A DNA stretch of 37,893 nucleotides, taken from assembly GCA_029261155.1 (NCBI GenBank), contig JAJDBW010000032.1:1-37893 (forward strand), given 5' to 3'. Under the pieces are notes generated by a model. The model was not told the origin of the DNA, did no database searches, and worked only from the letters and a program-made list of their open reading frames with translations. The DNA is from Nitrospirota bacterium. GTDB lineage: Bacteria > Nitrospirota > Nitrospiria > SBBL01 > JAADHI01. Made by a program: the position numbers and the translations under genes. Positions 7,011 through 15,783 of this stretch are shown here, in pieces. Within the stretch, counting starts at the first letter, position 1, and each line of letters begins with the position of its first letter.

Positions 7011-7952
7011 ATGCGTGTTGAGATCACCATTCAACGATACAATGTCGAAACGGATGTAAAGCCCCGTTTTGTTGACTACTGCCTTGAAGCGGGACGCGAA
7101 ACCACCGTCTTGCTGGCCTTGCTGAAAATTAAATCCGAAATGGATGGCAGCCTCAGCTTTCGGGCCTCATGCCGCGCGGCGATCTGCGGGTCATGTAACA
7201 TGCAGATTAATGGCGTGCAAAAGCTGGCCTGTAATACCTCGGTGTTCGACGAGCTGGACCGCCACGGAAAAATTGTGATCGGTCCTATGGCCAACATGCC
7301 GGTGATTAAAGACATGGTCGTCGATATGGCGCCTTTTTGGGATAAGATCCGGCAGGTGAAACCCTACGTTGTATCACACAATGAGCATAGCCCGGTTCCG
7401 ACCGCAGCACTGAAAACCATTCAAGACGATCTCCATAATGCCGATGCCTGTATTATGTGTGGGGCTTGTCTCTCGGCCTGCAATAGCTTCGAGGTTTCTC
7501 CCGAATTTGTGGGGCCGGCCGCTTTGGCCAAGGCCTATCGTTTTCAGGTGGATCCTCGGGATGAGATCGGCACAAACCGTTTGGCCCAATTACAAGAGGA
7601 CGGCGGCATTTGGGATTGCGTCCGTTGTGTCTATTGTGTTCAGGTTTGCCCCAAGGAGGTTGCCCCGATGGAACAGATTGTCCGTTTGCGGCGGATGTCG
7701 ATTCAATCGGGGATGGACACGACTATTGGGGCCCGGCACATTACCCAGTTTGTCAAAGTGGTCGGAGAAGAGGGGCGCTTGAACGAATCGCGCCTTCCGC
7801 TCTTAATGTTGTTGAAGCATTTAGGCAAACTTATACAAACGCTACCCCTGGCGATAAAAATGTTGTTTCGGGGAAAGGCGGTGATGCCTTTTGGCACGCC
7901 TCCGCAGGGCCACGAGGTGGTTCGGGCAATCTTTAAAGGGAGAAAAAAGTGA
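7011..7952 (+). CDS. sdhB: Succinate dehydrogenase/fumarate reductase iron-sulfur subunit
   Basis: This 313-residue electron-transfer subunit links the flavoprotein to the quinone-side subunit. The N-terminal [2Fe-2S] ligands are Cys54, 59, 62 and 74 (CRAAICGSC, then C). The C-terminal part has [11 protein letters not shown] (Cys147-157) and [12 protein letters not shown] (Cys203, 206, 209, 213). Classical SdhB binds a [3Fe-4S] cluster at the last site with Cx5Cx3CP; the complete CxxCxxCxxxCP here predicts a [4Fe-4S] instead, as known for enzymes that use SdhE-type partners. Residues 225-313 form a longer C-terminal extension than usual. It overlaps the next gene by 4 bases (GTGA). No sdhA is present in the window. 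No strong ribosome-binding site is visible. Confidence 0.93.
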   Translation: MRVEITIQRYNVETDVKPRFVDYCLEAGRETTVLLALLKIKSEMDGSLSFRASCRAAICGSCNMQINGVQKLACNTSVFDELDRHGKIVIGPMANMPVIKDMVVDMAPFWDKIRQVKPYVVSHNEHSPVPTAALKTIQDDLHNADACIMCGACLSACNSFEVSPEFVGPAALAKAYRFQVDPRDEIGTNRLAQLQEDGGIWDCVRCVYCVQVCPKEVAPMEQIVRLRRMSIQSGMDTTIGARHITQFVKVVGEEGRLNESRLPLLMLLKHLGKLIQTLPLAIKMLFRGKAVMPFGTPPQGHEVVRAIFKGRKK

Positions 7953-8848
7953 AATACGCCTATTATCCCGGTTGCGCCGCCAAAGGCGCGACCCCAGAAC
8001 TCCACCAATCAACGATGAAAGTGGTCGATCGCCTGGGCATTGAAGTGGTTGAATTGGAGGCTTTTAATTGCTGCGGTGCCGGGGTGATAAGCGAGGCAGA
8101 TCCTGATCTGGCGTATCTACTGAATGCACGTACCCTCGCGACGGCCGAGGTGCTTCAACTCGATATCATGACAGTCTGCGGAACCTGCCAGGGCGTATTG
8201 GGGGGGGCGAATAAGGCCCTGCAAAAAGACGAGGACTTGCGCAAGCGCATTAACTTGGAGTTGAAGAAAACAACGGGGCTCTCCTATAATGGTGGCGTAA
8301 AGGTCAAGCATCTTCAGTGGATTTTGGTGAAAGACCTGGGTCTAGAGGCCTTGAAAAAACACGTTTCTCATCCTTTAACCGATATTTCGATCGCCCCTTT
8401 TTATGGCTGTTATATCTTGCGCCCCGATTCGGCGACAGGTTTTGACGATTGGGAGAATCCGGTTTCCCTGGAAAAAATTATTAAAGCCTTAGGCGCCTTT
8501 CCAGTGGAGTACGACAGCCGGACCAAGTGTTGTGGCTTTCCAGTTTTCCTTGAGAAGGAAGAGATCGCCACGGAGATGGTTGAGAAGCGCATCAGCGATG
8601 CCAAGGATCAGGGAGGAGATGCCATGGTGACCCCTTGCCCCCTGTGCCATATGGGACTCGATTTCAATCAGGAACGTGCCGAAGAAAAGCACCAAGCGAA
8701 GATGGGCGCGAGTCACAAACTTGAGATGCCCATTCTTCATTTGCCGCAGTTGGTAGGCCTGGCCATGGGATTTTCTTCGGAAGAACTCGGAATGAAACGG
8801 CATTTGGTCAACCCCGCGCCGCTGATCCAAAAAATAGACGTCATGTAA
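7949..8848 (+). CDS. HdrB/SdhE-like CCG-domain subunit of succinate:quinone oxidoreductase
   Basis: The 299-residue protein has two CCG domains like heterodisulfide reductase subunit B and the SdhE (SdhC-type) subunit of non-classical succinate:quinone oxidoreductases. The first has Cys9, CysCys41-42, and Cys77/Cys80 (VCGTC). The second has Cys154, CysCys194-195 (KCCGFP) and Cys230/Cys233 (PCPLC). Each set can bind a noncubane or zinc centre. The start is GTG, overlapping the sdhB stop by 4 bases, which implies coupled translation. With sdhB this gives two of the three core subunits; it likely replaces the haem b membrane anchor, attaching to the membrane without transmembrane helices. Confidence 0.9.
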   Translation: MKYAYYPGCAAKGATPELHQSTMKVVDRLGIEVVELEAFNCCGAGVISEADPDLAYLLNARTLATAEVLQLDIMTVCGTCQGVLGGANKALQKDEDLRKRINLELKKTTGLSYNGGVKVKHLQWILVKDLGLEALKKHVSHPLTDISIAPFYGCYILRPDSATGFDDWENPVSLEKIIKALGAFPVEYDSRTKCCGFPVFLEKEEIATEMVEKRISDAKDQGGDAMVTPCPLCHMGLDFNQERAEEKHQAKMGASHKLEMPILHLPQLVGLAMGFSSEELGMKRHLVNPAPLIQKIDVM

Positions 8849-8909
8849 AGACAGAAGTGGCCTGAATCCAAAGAGAAATTGGGCTTCTTATCCCCCTATG
8901 AGGAGAAAG

Positions 8910-9416
8910 ATGGTAGAATTAAAGGCCGGAGACAAAGCGCCCTTATTTACCCTTCCCGCATCCGATGGGAAGTCGCTTCGTCTGGGCTCATTATTGGGAA
9001 AAAAAGAGGTCATCCTCTATTTTTATCCCAAAGATAATACCCCCGGCTGTACGCGGGAGGCCTGTGGTTTTCAAGAGGCCTTAGCGGGCTTTAAAAAGGC
9101 CAAGGCCGTGGTCTTGGGCCTTAGCAAAGATTCAGTGGCCTCTCACCAGCGTTTTGCAGAGAAATTCAATCTGAGCTTTCCTTTGCTGAGCGATCTGGAT
9201 ACGGAAGTTTGCAAGGCCTATGGCGTCTATCAGCTAAAAAAGAATTATGGTCGAGAATATTGGGGGATCGTACGCTCCACCTTTATTATCGGCCTAGACG
9301 GCCGTATCATCGCGTGTTTTTACGGCGTAAAAGTCAATGGGCATGTGGAGGCTGTCCTCGCGACCTTAAAGGAGGCCCAGACGGCTCGGAAACGAAAAAA
9401 ACCGCAATCAAAATAA
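8910..9416 (+). CDS. bcp: Peroxiredoxin, Bcp/PrxQ type
   Basis: A thiol peroxidase that reduces H2O2 and organic peroxides. The peroxidatic Cys47 lies in NTPGCTREACGF and the resolving Cys52 five residues later, the atypical 2-Cys arrangement of PrxQ. The first ATG (8898) gives MRRK before MVELK. The ATG at 8910 is preferred because AGGAG at 8901-8905 is correctly spaced for it. From that start the length is 168 residues, slightly long because of a basic tail (ARKRKKPQSK). Confidence 0.93.
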   Translation: MVELKAGDKAPLFTLPASDGKSLRLGSLLGKKEVILYFYPKDNTPGCTREACGFQEALAGFKKAKAVVLGLSKDSVASHQRFAEKFNLSFPLLSDLDTEVCKAYGVYQLKKNYGREYWGIVRSTFIIGLDGRIIACFYGVKVNGHVEAVLATLKEAQTARKRKKPQSK

Positions 9417-9417
9417 A

Positions 9418-9447
9418 TTGACATGCCCAAAATGGCCGTGTTATATA
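9418..9447 (+). promoter_or_regulatory. Promoter of the ferredoxin gene
   Basis: A perfect -35 TTGACA (9418-9423) overlaps the bcp stop region. TATATA (9442-9447) lies 18 bases downstream as a partial -10. A strong AAGGAGG follows at 9474-9480 before the ATG at 9491. Confidence 0.6.
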
Positions 9448-9490
9448 GGTAAACCTAGTTTTAAACAATATTTAAGGAGGAAAAAGAGAT

Positions 9491-9871
9491 ATGGCGCTAT
9501 TGATTACGGACGAATGCATTGCATGTGCCGCATGTCTGCCCGAATGTCCGAATGAGGCGATTTTCGAGAATTTGGGCGATTGCGAGACTGAAGGCTTAAA
9601 GGTGACCGGGGAAGAAGAAGGCGAAGAGACCGAAACCCAAATGTCCTATATCGATGGGGATAACATTTATGTGATCACCTACGAGCGATGTACGGAATGT
9701 GTCGGCCACTTTGATGAACCCCAGTGCGCGGCTGTTTGCCCGGTCTCGGATTGCTGTATCTCCGATCCGACTTACCCCGAGACAACCGATGTGCTCTTGG
9801 CCAAGGCGCGGGAATTGAATCCCGATAAAGAAATTGACGACGCCAAGGTTTGGAGCGGCGTTCGAAACTAG
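9491..9871 (+). CDS. 2[4Fe-4S] ferredoxin, Alvin/YfhL type with extended insert
   Basis: A 126-residue acidic electron carrier. The first motif is CIACAACLPECP (Cys9, 12, 15, 19). The second is CTECVGHFDEPQCAAVCP (Cys67, 70, 79, 83), with the long loop between second and third Cys that defines the Allochromatium-type ferredoxins. Between the motifs lies a long acidic stretch (EEEGEETETQ), larger than in standard members. It is monocistronic by structure: own promoter, strong ribosome-binding site and a terminator 20 bases after the stop. Confidence 0.93.
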   Translation: MALLITDECIACAACLPECPNEAIFENLGDCETEGLKVTGEEEGEETETQMSYIDGDNIYVITYERCTECVGHFDEPQCAAVCPVSDCCISDPTYPETTDVLLAKARELNPDKEIDDAKVWSGVRN

Positions 9872-9890
9872 AACTGCGCTGGCGGATAGA

Positions 9891-9932
9891 AAAAAACCGA
9901 AGATCCCTCAAGGGGGACTTCGGTTTTTTTTT
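9891..9932 (+). terminator. Rho-independent terminator after the ferredoxin gene
   Basis: The stem AAAAACCGAAG pairs with CTTCGGTTTTT, extended by CCC/GGG pairs around a TCAA loop and followed by a run of nine T. The A-run on the left makes it usable in both directions, serving also the convergent CBS gene. Confidence 0.9.
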
Positions 9933-10002
9933 GTCTGAGCGTCTATTTCAAATCGGCGGGATAGTAGGCGGGTGCGTTTTTAATGCATTGATTAAAAGCC
10001 GA

Positions 10003-10386
10003 TTACAATCTGTTTTTAAAACAGATCACCAGGTCTCTCACCGAGATGATGCCGACGATTTTTTCGCGATCGGTGACGGCGAGGTGACGAATACCTTTTC
10101 CGGCCATCATGTCGTTGGCTTCTCGCGCGGTTTCATCGATATCGATGGTGATGATCGGCGTGCTCATCACCGATTCGACGGGCGTCTTATCGGGATCGAG
10201 GCCTTCCGCGATGCCTTTGCGGACGAGATCCGTTTCGCTGAGAAAACCGACTTTCTCTTCTCCTTTGCCCACCAACAAAGATCCGATGCGCTGGTCCCGC
10301 ATCAACTGCGCGGCCTCTCTGAGACTTGCTTTCGGCGAAATATCTTTGATTTCACGTTGCATCAATAGCGCCAATGGTGTAATCAT
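10003..10386 (-). CDS. Tandem CBS-domain protein
   Basis: A 127-residue protein made of two CBS motifs: KDISPKASLREAAQLMRDQR with GFLSETDLVRK, then TPIITIDIDETAREANDMM with GIISVRDLVI. Such stand-alone pairs bind adenine nucleotides and act as energy sensors, but the partner is unknown. The start MITPLALLM (10386) is chosen because AGGGAGG lies six bases upstream; the two ATGs further out are on top of, or beyond, that site. It is convergent with the ferredoxin gene. Confidence 0.88.
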   Translation of the reverse strand: MITPLALLMQREIKDISPKASLREAAQLMRDQRIGSLLVGKGEEKVGFLSETDLVRKGIAEGLDPDKTPVESVMSTPIITIDIDETAREANDMMAGKGIRHLAVTDREKIVGIISVRDLVICFKNRL

Positions 10387-10596
10387 GACCATCCTCCCTG
10401 AACCCTTAACACGGGTCATTTTGAAATACTCCCAAGACTATAATCAAAAAAGTCGTAAAGAATCAAATTTTCTCAGCCCCTAATCTAGTGAACTTGCTAT
10501 TTTCCTAAGTCACGAGGGCATTCCCCTCAAAAGCGGCTTGATTTTGAAACGCGCTTTCGGCAAGATTTCGGACCATATCATGAAGGAGAAACCTCA

Positions 10597-11016
10597 ATGA
10601 AAAGCCATCGCGAAGAACTCTGGTTTAATATTAAAACCCGCCGAGACTATATCAATATCAGCGAAGACGTCCAGGCGGTTATCGATAAAAGCGGTATTCA
10701 AGATGGGCTGTGCCTGGTGAACGCCATGCACATTACCGCCTCCGTCTACATCAATGACGACGAGCCGGGCTTACTGAAAGATTACGACGATTTTCTGGAA
10801 AGAATGGCGCCACATGAGCCGATCTCCCAATATCGCCATAATCAAACCGGAGAAGACAACGGCGATGCCCATATTAAACGGCAACTCATGGGGCGGGAGG
10901 TGGTGGTTGCCGTGACCGGAGGCCAGCTTGACTTTGGGCCCTGGGAGCAAATCTTTTACGCGGAATTCGACGGCAAACGCCGAAAACGGGTCCTAGTGAA
11001 AGTGATCGGAGAATAA
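10597..11016 (+). CDS. YjbQ family (UPF0047) protein
   Basis: A 139-residue protein with the family's conserved segments [29 protein letters not shown], and the C-terminal [19 protein letters not shown]. Members complement thiamine phosphate synthase at low level and are called secondary thiamine-phosphate synthases; the true role is not settled. AAGGAG lies 10 bases before the ATG. Neighbours give no clue to function. Confidence 0.93.
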   Translation: MKSHREELWFNIKTRRDYINISEDVQAVIDKSGIQDGLCLVNAMHITASVYINDDEPGLLKDYDDFLERMAPHEPISQYRHNQTGEDNGDAHIKRQLMGREVVVAVTGGQLDFGPWEQIFYAEFDGKRRKRVLVKVIGE

Positions 11017-11157
11017 AGTGCGTCTTCGGTCCTTTTCATAATCGAGGTTCTCATATCCCTGTACAAAGGCTGCTGGGATGCTATAAGCTGATAAAAGGAT
11101 TCAAGCGCTTTGAATCGAAGCGCGCTGGTTTTTATATATAATTTTGAGAGGGTAGAG

Positions 11158-13041
11158 ATGCAATATATTCAATCGCTGTGTTCAAATATTACGCAATGTC
11201 GCAGGGTCTTACGAAGTGGGCTGATGTTATTTCTTCTTGTCGTTTTCACGGGCCTGGCGATGGGCGGCTGTGGGTCTTCTTCGGATCTCTCCGCCGGGGC
11301 TGGCGGGCCGGGTGACGGATCGATTGGTGGACCCGGAGGCGGTAAGAATACGGGAGCCCTAGCGCTTCTGCTTACGGACGATCCCAGTGAAGGTTTTTCG
11401 AAGGTCATCGTCACGGTTAAATCCATCGTCTTGCTTTCGGAAGATAAGGAGGCAGTTGAGGTTTTTGAGGGCAGCCGTCGCATAGATCTACTTTCATTAG
11501 ATGAAGTCGAAGACCTTTTTCTGCTCGACGATGGCATCCCTGTCGGAAACTATACAAAAATCCGCTTAAAAGTCGAAGACCCGCTCTTCGTTAAAAAAGA
11601 TGGCACCGAAATATCATCCGATCAAATTCAATTGGTTGCCAATGGGAAAATCGACTTAATTCCAAAAGAAGGGATTCGAATTGTCTCCGGAGGCACCTTG
11701 GTGGTCCGTATCGACTTTGATGCCAAAAAGTCTATTCACATTCATTCCGCCTCATCAAAATACAAATTACGACCGGTCATTTTCGTCACCATTATAAACG
11801 ATTTTAAAGACCACCTGCTGTCGGTGAAAGGGCGTATTGAATCGATTCGCCCCGATGACCGTTCCTTTCTCCTGAAGCGGACCCGGCATCACCTTGCACA
11901 TCTGGATGACGATGACCAGGAGCGTCCCTACCGCATACGGGTTTTTGTTTCTGAAAACACTCGAATTTTTGATGAATCGGGGAGTCCATCCGATTTTTCG
12001 GCCCTTGCCCTTGAGCAGTTCGTCCATGTGAAAGGGATTCTTTCCAGGGAACCGCTTCTCTCGCTGAAGGCGCGCCTGATCGAAATCGGCGAGCCCCTTC
12101 GTTTACAGGGCACCATTAAAAAAGGCGTCGAAGCCTTTGGCGATGACGAAGACCAGCGCTTCATCTTTCTACCCGACCCTGGCCAAGGTTTTATCGGCGA
12201 AGTCCTGGTCTTTTTTAATGAAACAAGCTTGATCCTCGAAGGTGGTAGCCACAAAGAAGTGGACCCTTCGCTTTTGACAACAGGACGGCGGGTGATCATT
12301 AAAGGGGTTCTGGATCTAAGCGATGCGACGGCCCAGTTTAAGGCCGCGGTCATTGTCATCAAAACGGGGGGCAGTCTACAGGAAAGACTTGAAGGACGTG
12401 TTTCAGAAATCGATCGTAATCGACGTACATTTCGACTCATAAGAGATGTGGGCGACCCGGTGTGGGTCCATGTTCCGGCGGATGCCTTTATTCTTCGCGT
12501 CCACCAAGAAGAAGGCGATGCCTCCTTGGAGGCAGAACGGGTGGAATTCGACGCTTTGGAAAACGGCCAGGAAGTGGTGATCTTCGGAGTCCCTCGTCCA
12601 GCCCTCTTTTCAGGCGATCCTGAATTCGAGGCCGCAGTGGTCTTGATTGATGCCGCAGCTGAAGGCTTCAAAACCATTGCCCAAGGCGAAAGTTCAGGGA
12701 TCACGACGCCGCGCTTGGAGACCATTGGCAATCAAACGGATTGGGATCGCTTTTGGGGGGCGCATTCTGGCGGATCTTCCTCGGTGCCTACGGTGGATTT
12801 TAACTTGCATCAGGTCCTCGTCGTCCATCTCGGGAACCGTGCTACGACCGGCTATCGTATCGATATTACCCGGGTGGATGATTCTGCAGGGAATCTGGAC
12901 GTCCATTACACCGAGACCGTTCCCGGAGTAAATTGTCTGGTCAACCCCGTCCTGACCCAGCCCCATCACATTGTTTTGCTAGAGAAGACGACAAGCCTTC
13001 TTCGCTTTGCCGAAACGAAGGTCGTCTCGAACTGTCGCTGA
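11158..13041 (+). CDS. Multi-domain lipoprotein with DUF4382-like N-terminus and PrcB-like C-terminus
   Basis: A 627-residue exported protein. Its signal peptide ends with LAMGGC, giving lipidated Cys38, followed by a Gly-rich linker. Residues about 55-200 resemble DUF4382 (GALALLLTDDPSEGF, then VIVTVKSIVLL). The middle (about 200-500) consists of repeated beta-rich units similar to DUF5666 (for example LQGTIKKGVEAFGDD and LEGRVSEIDRNRRTFRL). The last 100 residues resemble the PrcB C-terminal domain (NQTDWDRFWGAHSGG, then TTGYRIDITRV). The ATG at 11158 has GAGAGGG just upstream and gives a proper signal peptide. Function is unknown; a surface or periplasmic binding role is likely. Confidence 0.8.
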   Translation: MQYIQSLCSNITQCRRVLRSGLMLFLLVVFTGLAMGGCGSSSDLSAGAGGPGDGSIGGPGGGKNTGALALLLTDDPSEGFSKVIVTVKSIVLLSEDKEAVEVFEGSRRIDLLSLDEVEDLFLLDDGIPVGNYTKIRLKVEDPLFVKKDGTEISSDQIQLVANGKIDLIPKEGIRIVSGGTLVVRIDFDAKKSIHIHSASSKYKLRPVIFVTIINDFKDHLLSVKGRIESIRPDDRSFLLKRTRHHLAHLDDDDQERPYRIRVFVSENTRIFDESGSPSDFSALALEQFVHVKGILSREPLLSLKARLIEIGEPLRLQGTIKKGVEAFGDDEDQRFIFLPDPGQGFIGEVLVFFNETSLILEGGSHKEVDPSLLTTGRRVIIKGVLDLSDATAQFKAAVIVIKTGGSLQERLEGRVSEIDRNRRTFRLIRDVGDPVWVHVPADAFILRVHQEEGDASLEAERVEFDALENGQEVVIFGVPRPALFSGDPEFEAAVVLIDAAAEGFKTIAQGESSGITTPRLETIGNQTDWDRFWGAHSGGSSSVPTVDFNLHQVLVVHLGNRATTGYRIDITRVDDSAGNLDVHYTETVPGVNCLVNPVLTQPHHIVLLEKTTSLLRFAETKVVSNCR

Positions 13042-13082
13042 GTCGCAGCTGTTTTTTGGGGAGGTTTTGAGAAGGCTTTAGG

Positions 13083-14150
13083 CTAAACCAGACCGAGGCG
13101 TCTTTTACCTTGTTCGGGTTTGACGTGGGCGTAGGCCGCGCGGGGCCGGCCATTTTTATGGTGGATGAAGGAATACTTTTTCGAGGCAAGGTGGATTTTC
13201 GCCATCTCTGCGGGTTTAAGCCAGGGCAGGAGCCTTTCGTTTTCTTTATTTTGACTGGTCCCCGAAACCGTGGTGTTGTCGGTACAGATTGAAACCGGAA
13301 TGCCATATTCCAAAAAGGTGAGAATGGGATGCGGATCGCCTATCCTGACCGCGCCGGTCTGGTAGTTTGAGGTCGGGCAGCATTCAATCATCACCTTGTC
13401 CCGCGCCAACCTTTTCAATAAAGCCTTGTCCTGAATCGCAGAACAGCCGTGGCCGATGCGCGTGACGCCGAGGATGTCAATGGCCTCCCATATGGCTTGC
13501 GGGCCTTCGTCTTCTCCCGCATGGATGGTGAGGTGGAGTCCGCCGCGCCGCGCGATTTCGTAGCTTTCCCCAAAGAGCCGTGCCGGGTTCCCCCGTTCTG
13601 CCCCCGCGATATCGAAGCCGATAACGCCGGTGCGATCGTGGAGCGATTGCGCTTCGGAGATGGCCTGCCGCGCCAATATTTTTGCGATGTGCGGGCCTTG
13701 ATGCCGCATGGCGATTACGATCAATCCCACCTCCATCGTTGGATACTTATCCTTGGCCTTGTTGATGCCGGTGAGCACCGAGCTGATGGCTTGCCGAAGC
13801 GTCAAGCCCGCGAAGGTGTGGATGATGGGTGCATAGCGGAGTTCTAGAAGCCGCACATTATTTTCGTAGGCCTCATCGACGATGGTCTCGACCACATGCG
13901 AGATGTTGCCGTAAAACTGGGTGATCCATTGCGGGTAGTGAAACTTATCGAGATACTTCAGTAGGGCACCCTCTTCTCCCGCTTGCAGGACCAACAGTTT
14001 TTCCATTTCTCTTTTCGTTGCGACCGGATTGAGGCCGTGTTTGCGCATGAGCTTCCAAGTGACATCGACGGGGATGGAGCCATCGACATGCTGGTGGAGT
14101 TCCACTTTTTCGATTTGGGCGATTTCCTTATTTTTGCCTTGGGTCTTCAT
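13083..14150 (-). CDS. add: Adenosine deaminase family protein
   Basis: A 355-residue metal-dependent hydrolase that converts adenosine (or a related aminopurine nucleoside) to inosine. Zinc ligands are visible: His19 and His21 (ELHQHVDGS), His210 in IHAGED, and Asp291 in ICTDN. Glu213 and His234 (RIGHG) complete the active site, and CPTSN is present. HQHVDG replaces the usual HxHLDG, a mild change. The start at MKTQGKNK (14150) overlaps the pyrD-like stop by 4 bases (ATGA), so it is the second gene of a nucleotide-metabolism operon. The substrate could be another adenine derivative. Confidence 0.92.
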   Translation of the reverse strand: MKTQGKNKEIAQIEKVELHQHVDGSIPVDVTWKLMRKHGLNPVATKREMEKLLVLQAGEEGALLKYLDKFHYPQWITQFYGNISHVVETIVDEAYENNVRLLELRYAPIIHTFAGLTLRQAISSVLTGINKAKDKYPTMEVGLIVIAMRHQGPHIAKILARQAISEAQSLHDRTGVIGFDIAGAERGNPARLFGESYEIARRGGLHLTIHAGEDEGPQAIWEAIDILGVTRIGHGCSAIQDKALLKRLARDKVMIECCPTSNYQTGAVRIGDPHPILTFLEYGIPVSICTDNTTVSGTSQNKENERLLPWLKPAEMAKIHLASKKYSFIHHKNGRPRAAYAHVKPEQGKRRLGLV

Positions 14151-15223
14151 GCGCCTTCCTGCCCTTCCTTCCAGAATCGATAGGCCAGCAGCGGATCCCA
14201 CATCGCACCCGTTGCGCTCATGACGGCATCGACGCCCAGGGAAAAATAGTCTCGAATATCTTGGGGGCTCATTGCGCCACCGACACCCACCACCACAAAA
14301 TCGTAACCGCCCATCTGCCGAATTTTTATAAGGCGAGAAGCCTGACTCATGGCGCAGTTTTTAATGGCGGCCCCGCAGACACCCGATCGCAGTCGTCCCT
14401 CGCCGGGGAGCGCGGGCGAACCATCCGGCGCGACCACTTCAAAGGGGAGGGTGTTCACAGAGGCCACGCCTTCGATGTGTGGGGCGTTGGCCAAGATGAC
14501 TTGTGTGAGGCGCGACGGGTCCGAGATGTAGCCCATTTTAATTAAAAGCGGTGTTTCGCCGATGGCTCTCTTTACTTTCGCCGAGATCCGCGAGGAGGCA
14601 TTGGGATCGGTGAAGAGGCTGCCTTCTCCGCTAATCACATTGGGGCACGACAAATTGATTTCGACAATTTCGGCACCGGCCTCCACCGCCATGCGCGCGC
14701 CCAGGGCATAGTCTTCCGCTAAATCTACGCCTTCGCCGGGTGTGCCGACCACACTCACAATCAGCACCTGTCCTTCGCCCATTCCGGCTTTGGCCTTTTC
14801 TACATCCGCCTGCCATTCCTTTGGATCGCGCGAGGGCATGCCAAAGGAGTTGGTGATGCTAATGTCTCCGGTCCAATCCGCTCCGGCATTGGGGGCCACT
14901 TTGAGTTGTCCGCCGATTTCCTTTTCTTTAATTGCCTCTTGTAAATCGAGAATCATGCAATTGGGCGCGGGATGGCTGGGTGCAAAATGGGTGCGCACGG
15001 TTTTGTACACCGGCAAATCAAAACCCAGGGCCGCATAGGTCAAGACCCAATTGGCATTGAGCAAGGGACCCGCCGGGATGCCGAGGCGGGAGTTAACCTC
15101 AAAACCTAAAAAGTTTTCTCGCCGGGTGATTTTACGTTTCGGGATCTCGTCCTTGAAAAAAGGACCTTGTTTATAGTTGTCTTCGTAGGAGAGATCGATG
15201 CGATATGTGGGCTGGGAAGGCAT
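14147..15223 (-). CDS. pyrD: Dihydroorotate dehydrogenase-like flavoprotein
   Basis: A 358-residue FMN TIM-barrel enzyme. Family segments include LGIPAGPLLNANWVLTYAALGF, VEINLSCPNV, LLIKMGYISDP and VVVGVGGAMSPQDIRDYFSLG. The reaction would be oxidation of dihydroorotate to orotate in pyrimidine synthesis. A dihydropyrimidine dehydrogenase-like role is possible because the N-terminal 60 residues (YKQGPFFKDEIPKRKITRR) differ from classical PyrD. It is the first gene of the pair with the adenosine deaminase. The start has only a poor ribosome-binding site. Confidence 0.85.
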   Translation of the reverse strand: MPSQPTYRIDLSYEDNYKQGPFFKDEIPKRKITRRENFLGFEVNSRLGIPAGPLLNANWVLTYAALGFDLPVYKTVRTHFAPSHPAPNCMILDLQEAIKEKEIGGQLKVAPNAGADWTGDISITNSFGMPSRDPKEWQADVEKAKAGMGEGQVLIVSVVGTPGEGVDLAEDYALGARMAVEAGAEIVEINLSCPNVISGEGSLFTDPNASSRISAKVKRAIGETPLLIKMGYISDPSRLTQVILANAPHIEGVASVNTLPFEVVAPDGSPALPGEGRLRSGVCGAAIKNCAMSQASRLIKIRQMGGYDFVVVGVGGAMSPQDIRDYFSLGVDAVMSATGAMWDPLLAYRFWKEGQEGA

Positions 15224-15321
15224 TAATAAAAGTGTATAACAAGCAAGGGTTTAGGTCAAGGACTCGCGTGTTTCTAAGCCCTGTTGCTGTAAGAATAGGG
15301 CGATTTTTCCTTCATTTCATC

Positions 15322-15783
15322 TCAAACCCGGAGCAAGAGCATCATTAGGATGAGGCCGCTGGTCACGAGGGCGACAATGGAAACGACCAGGTCTTGGTCG
15401 AAATTGGGCCGCTGTGTCCATTCGGAGGGATAGAGCTGTTCCTTGGGCAGGTAGCGGCCTTCCTCGAAAAATCCGAAACCGCGTTCCAGGCGAATCAGTT
15501 GAAGCTTGGCTTTTTCGTGGCGTGATTTTTCCTGGATCAATTGAAAGATCAACAAGAGCATGGCCAGGGCGACGCTGCCCGCACAAAGGAATTTGAAGAT
15601 CGGAGGGGAAGGACTATTTTCAGGAATAAATAGGCTCAGGATTGAAAGCGTCGTAAATGCAAAAATGCCGCGTCGGCTCATTTGGGCCATCGCCGCTCGG
15701 CGGCGATAGACCTCTTCCTTAAAAATGGGATACAGCAAGCGGAGGGTTTCGAGGGACTCGGTGTTGGGCGGGTGTTCACTCAT
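15322..15783 (-). CDS. Three-helix membrane protein coupled to an ATPase gene
   Basis: A 153-residue protein starting at MSEHPPNTESLETLRLLYP. The N-terminal 35 residues are soluble and charged (KEEVYRRRAAMAQMSRR). Hydrophobic helices lie at about 40-53, 62-84 and 133-152. Between the second and third is a charged cytoplasmic segment (QEKSRHEKAKLQLIRLERGFGFFEEGRYL). I do not recognise the family. Its ATG overlaps the stop of the upstream ATPase by 4 bases, so the two are translated together and probably act together. The longer frame through the ATPase gene has no support. Confidence 0.78.
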   Translation of the reverse strand: MSEHPPNTESLETLRLLYPIFKEEVYRRRAAMAQMSRRGIFAFTTLSILSLFIPENSPSPPIFKFLCAGSVALAMLLLIFQLIQEKSRHEKAKLQLIRLERGFGFFEEGRYLPKEQLYPSEWTQRPNFDQDLVVSIVALVTSGLILMMLLLRV

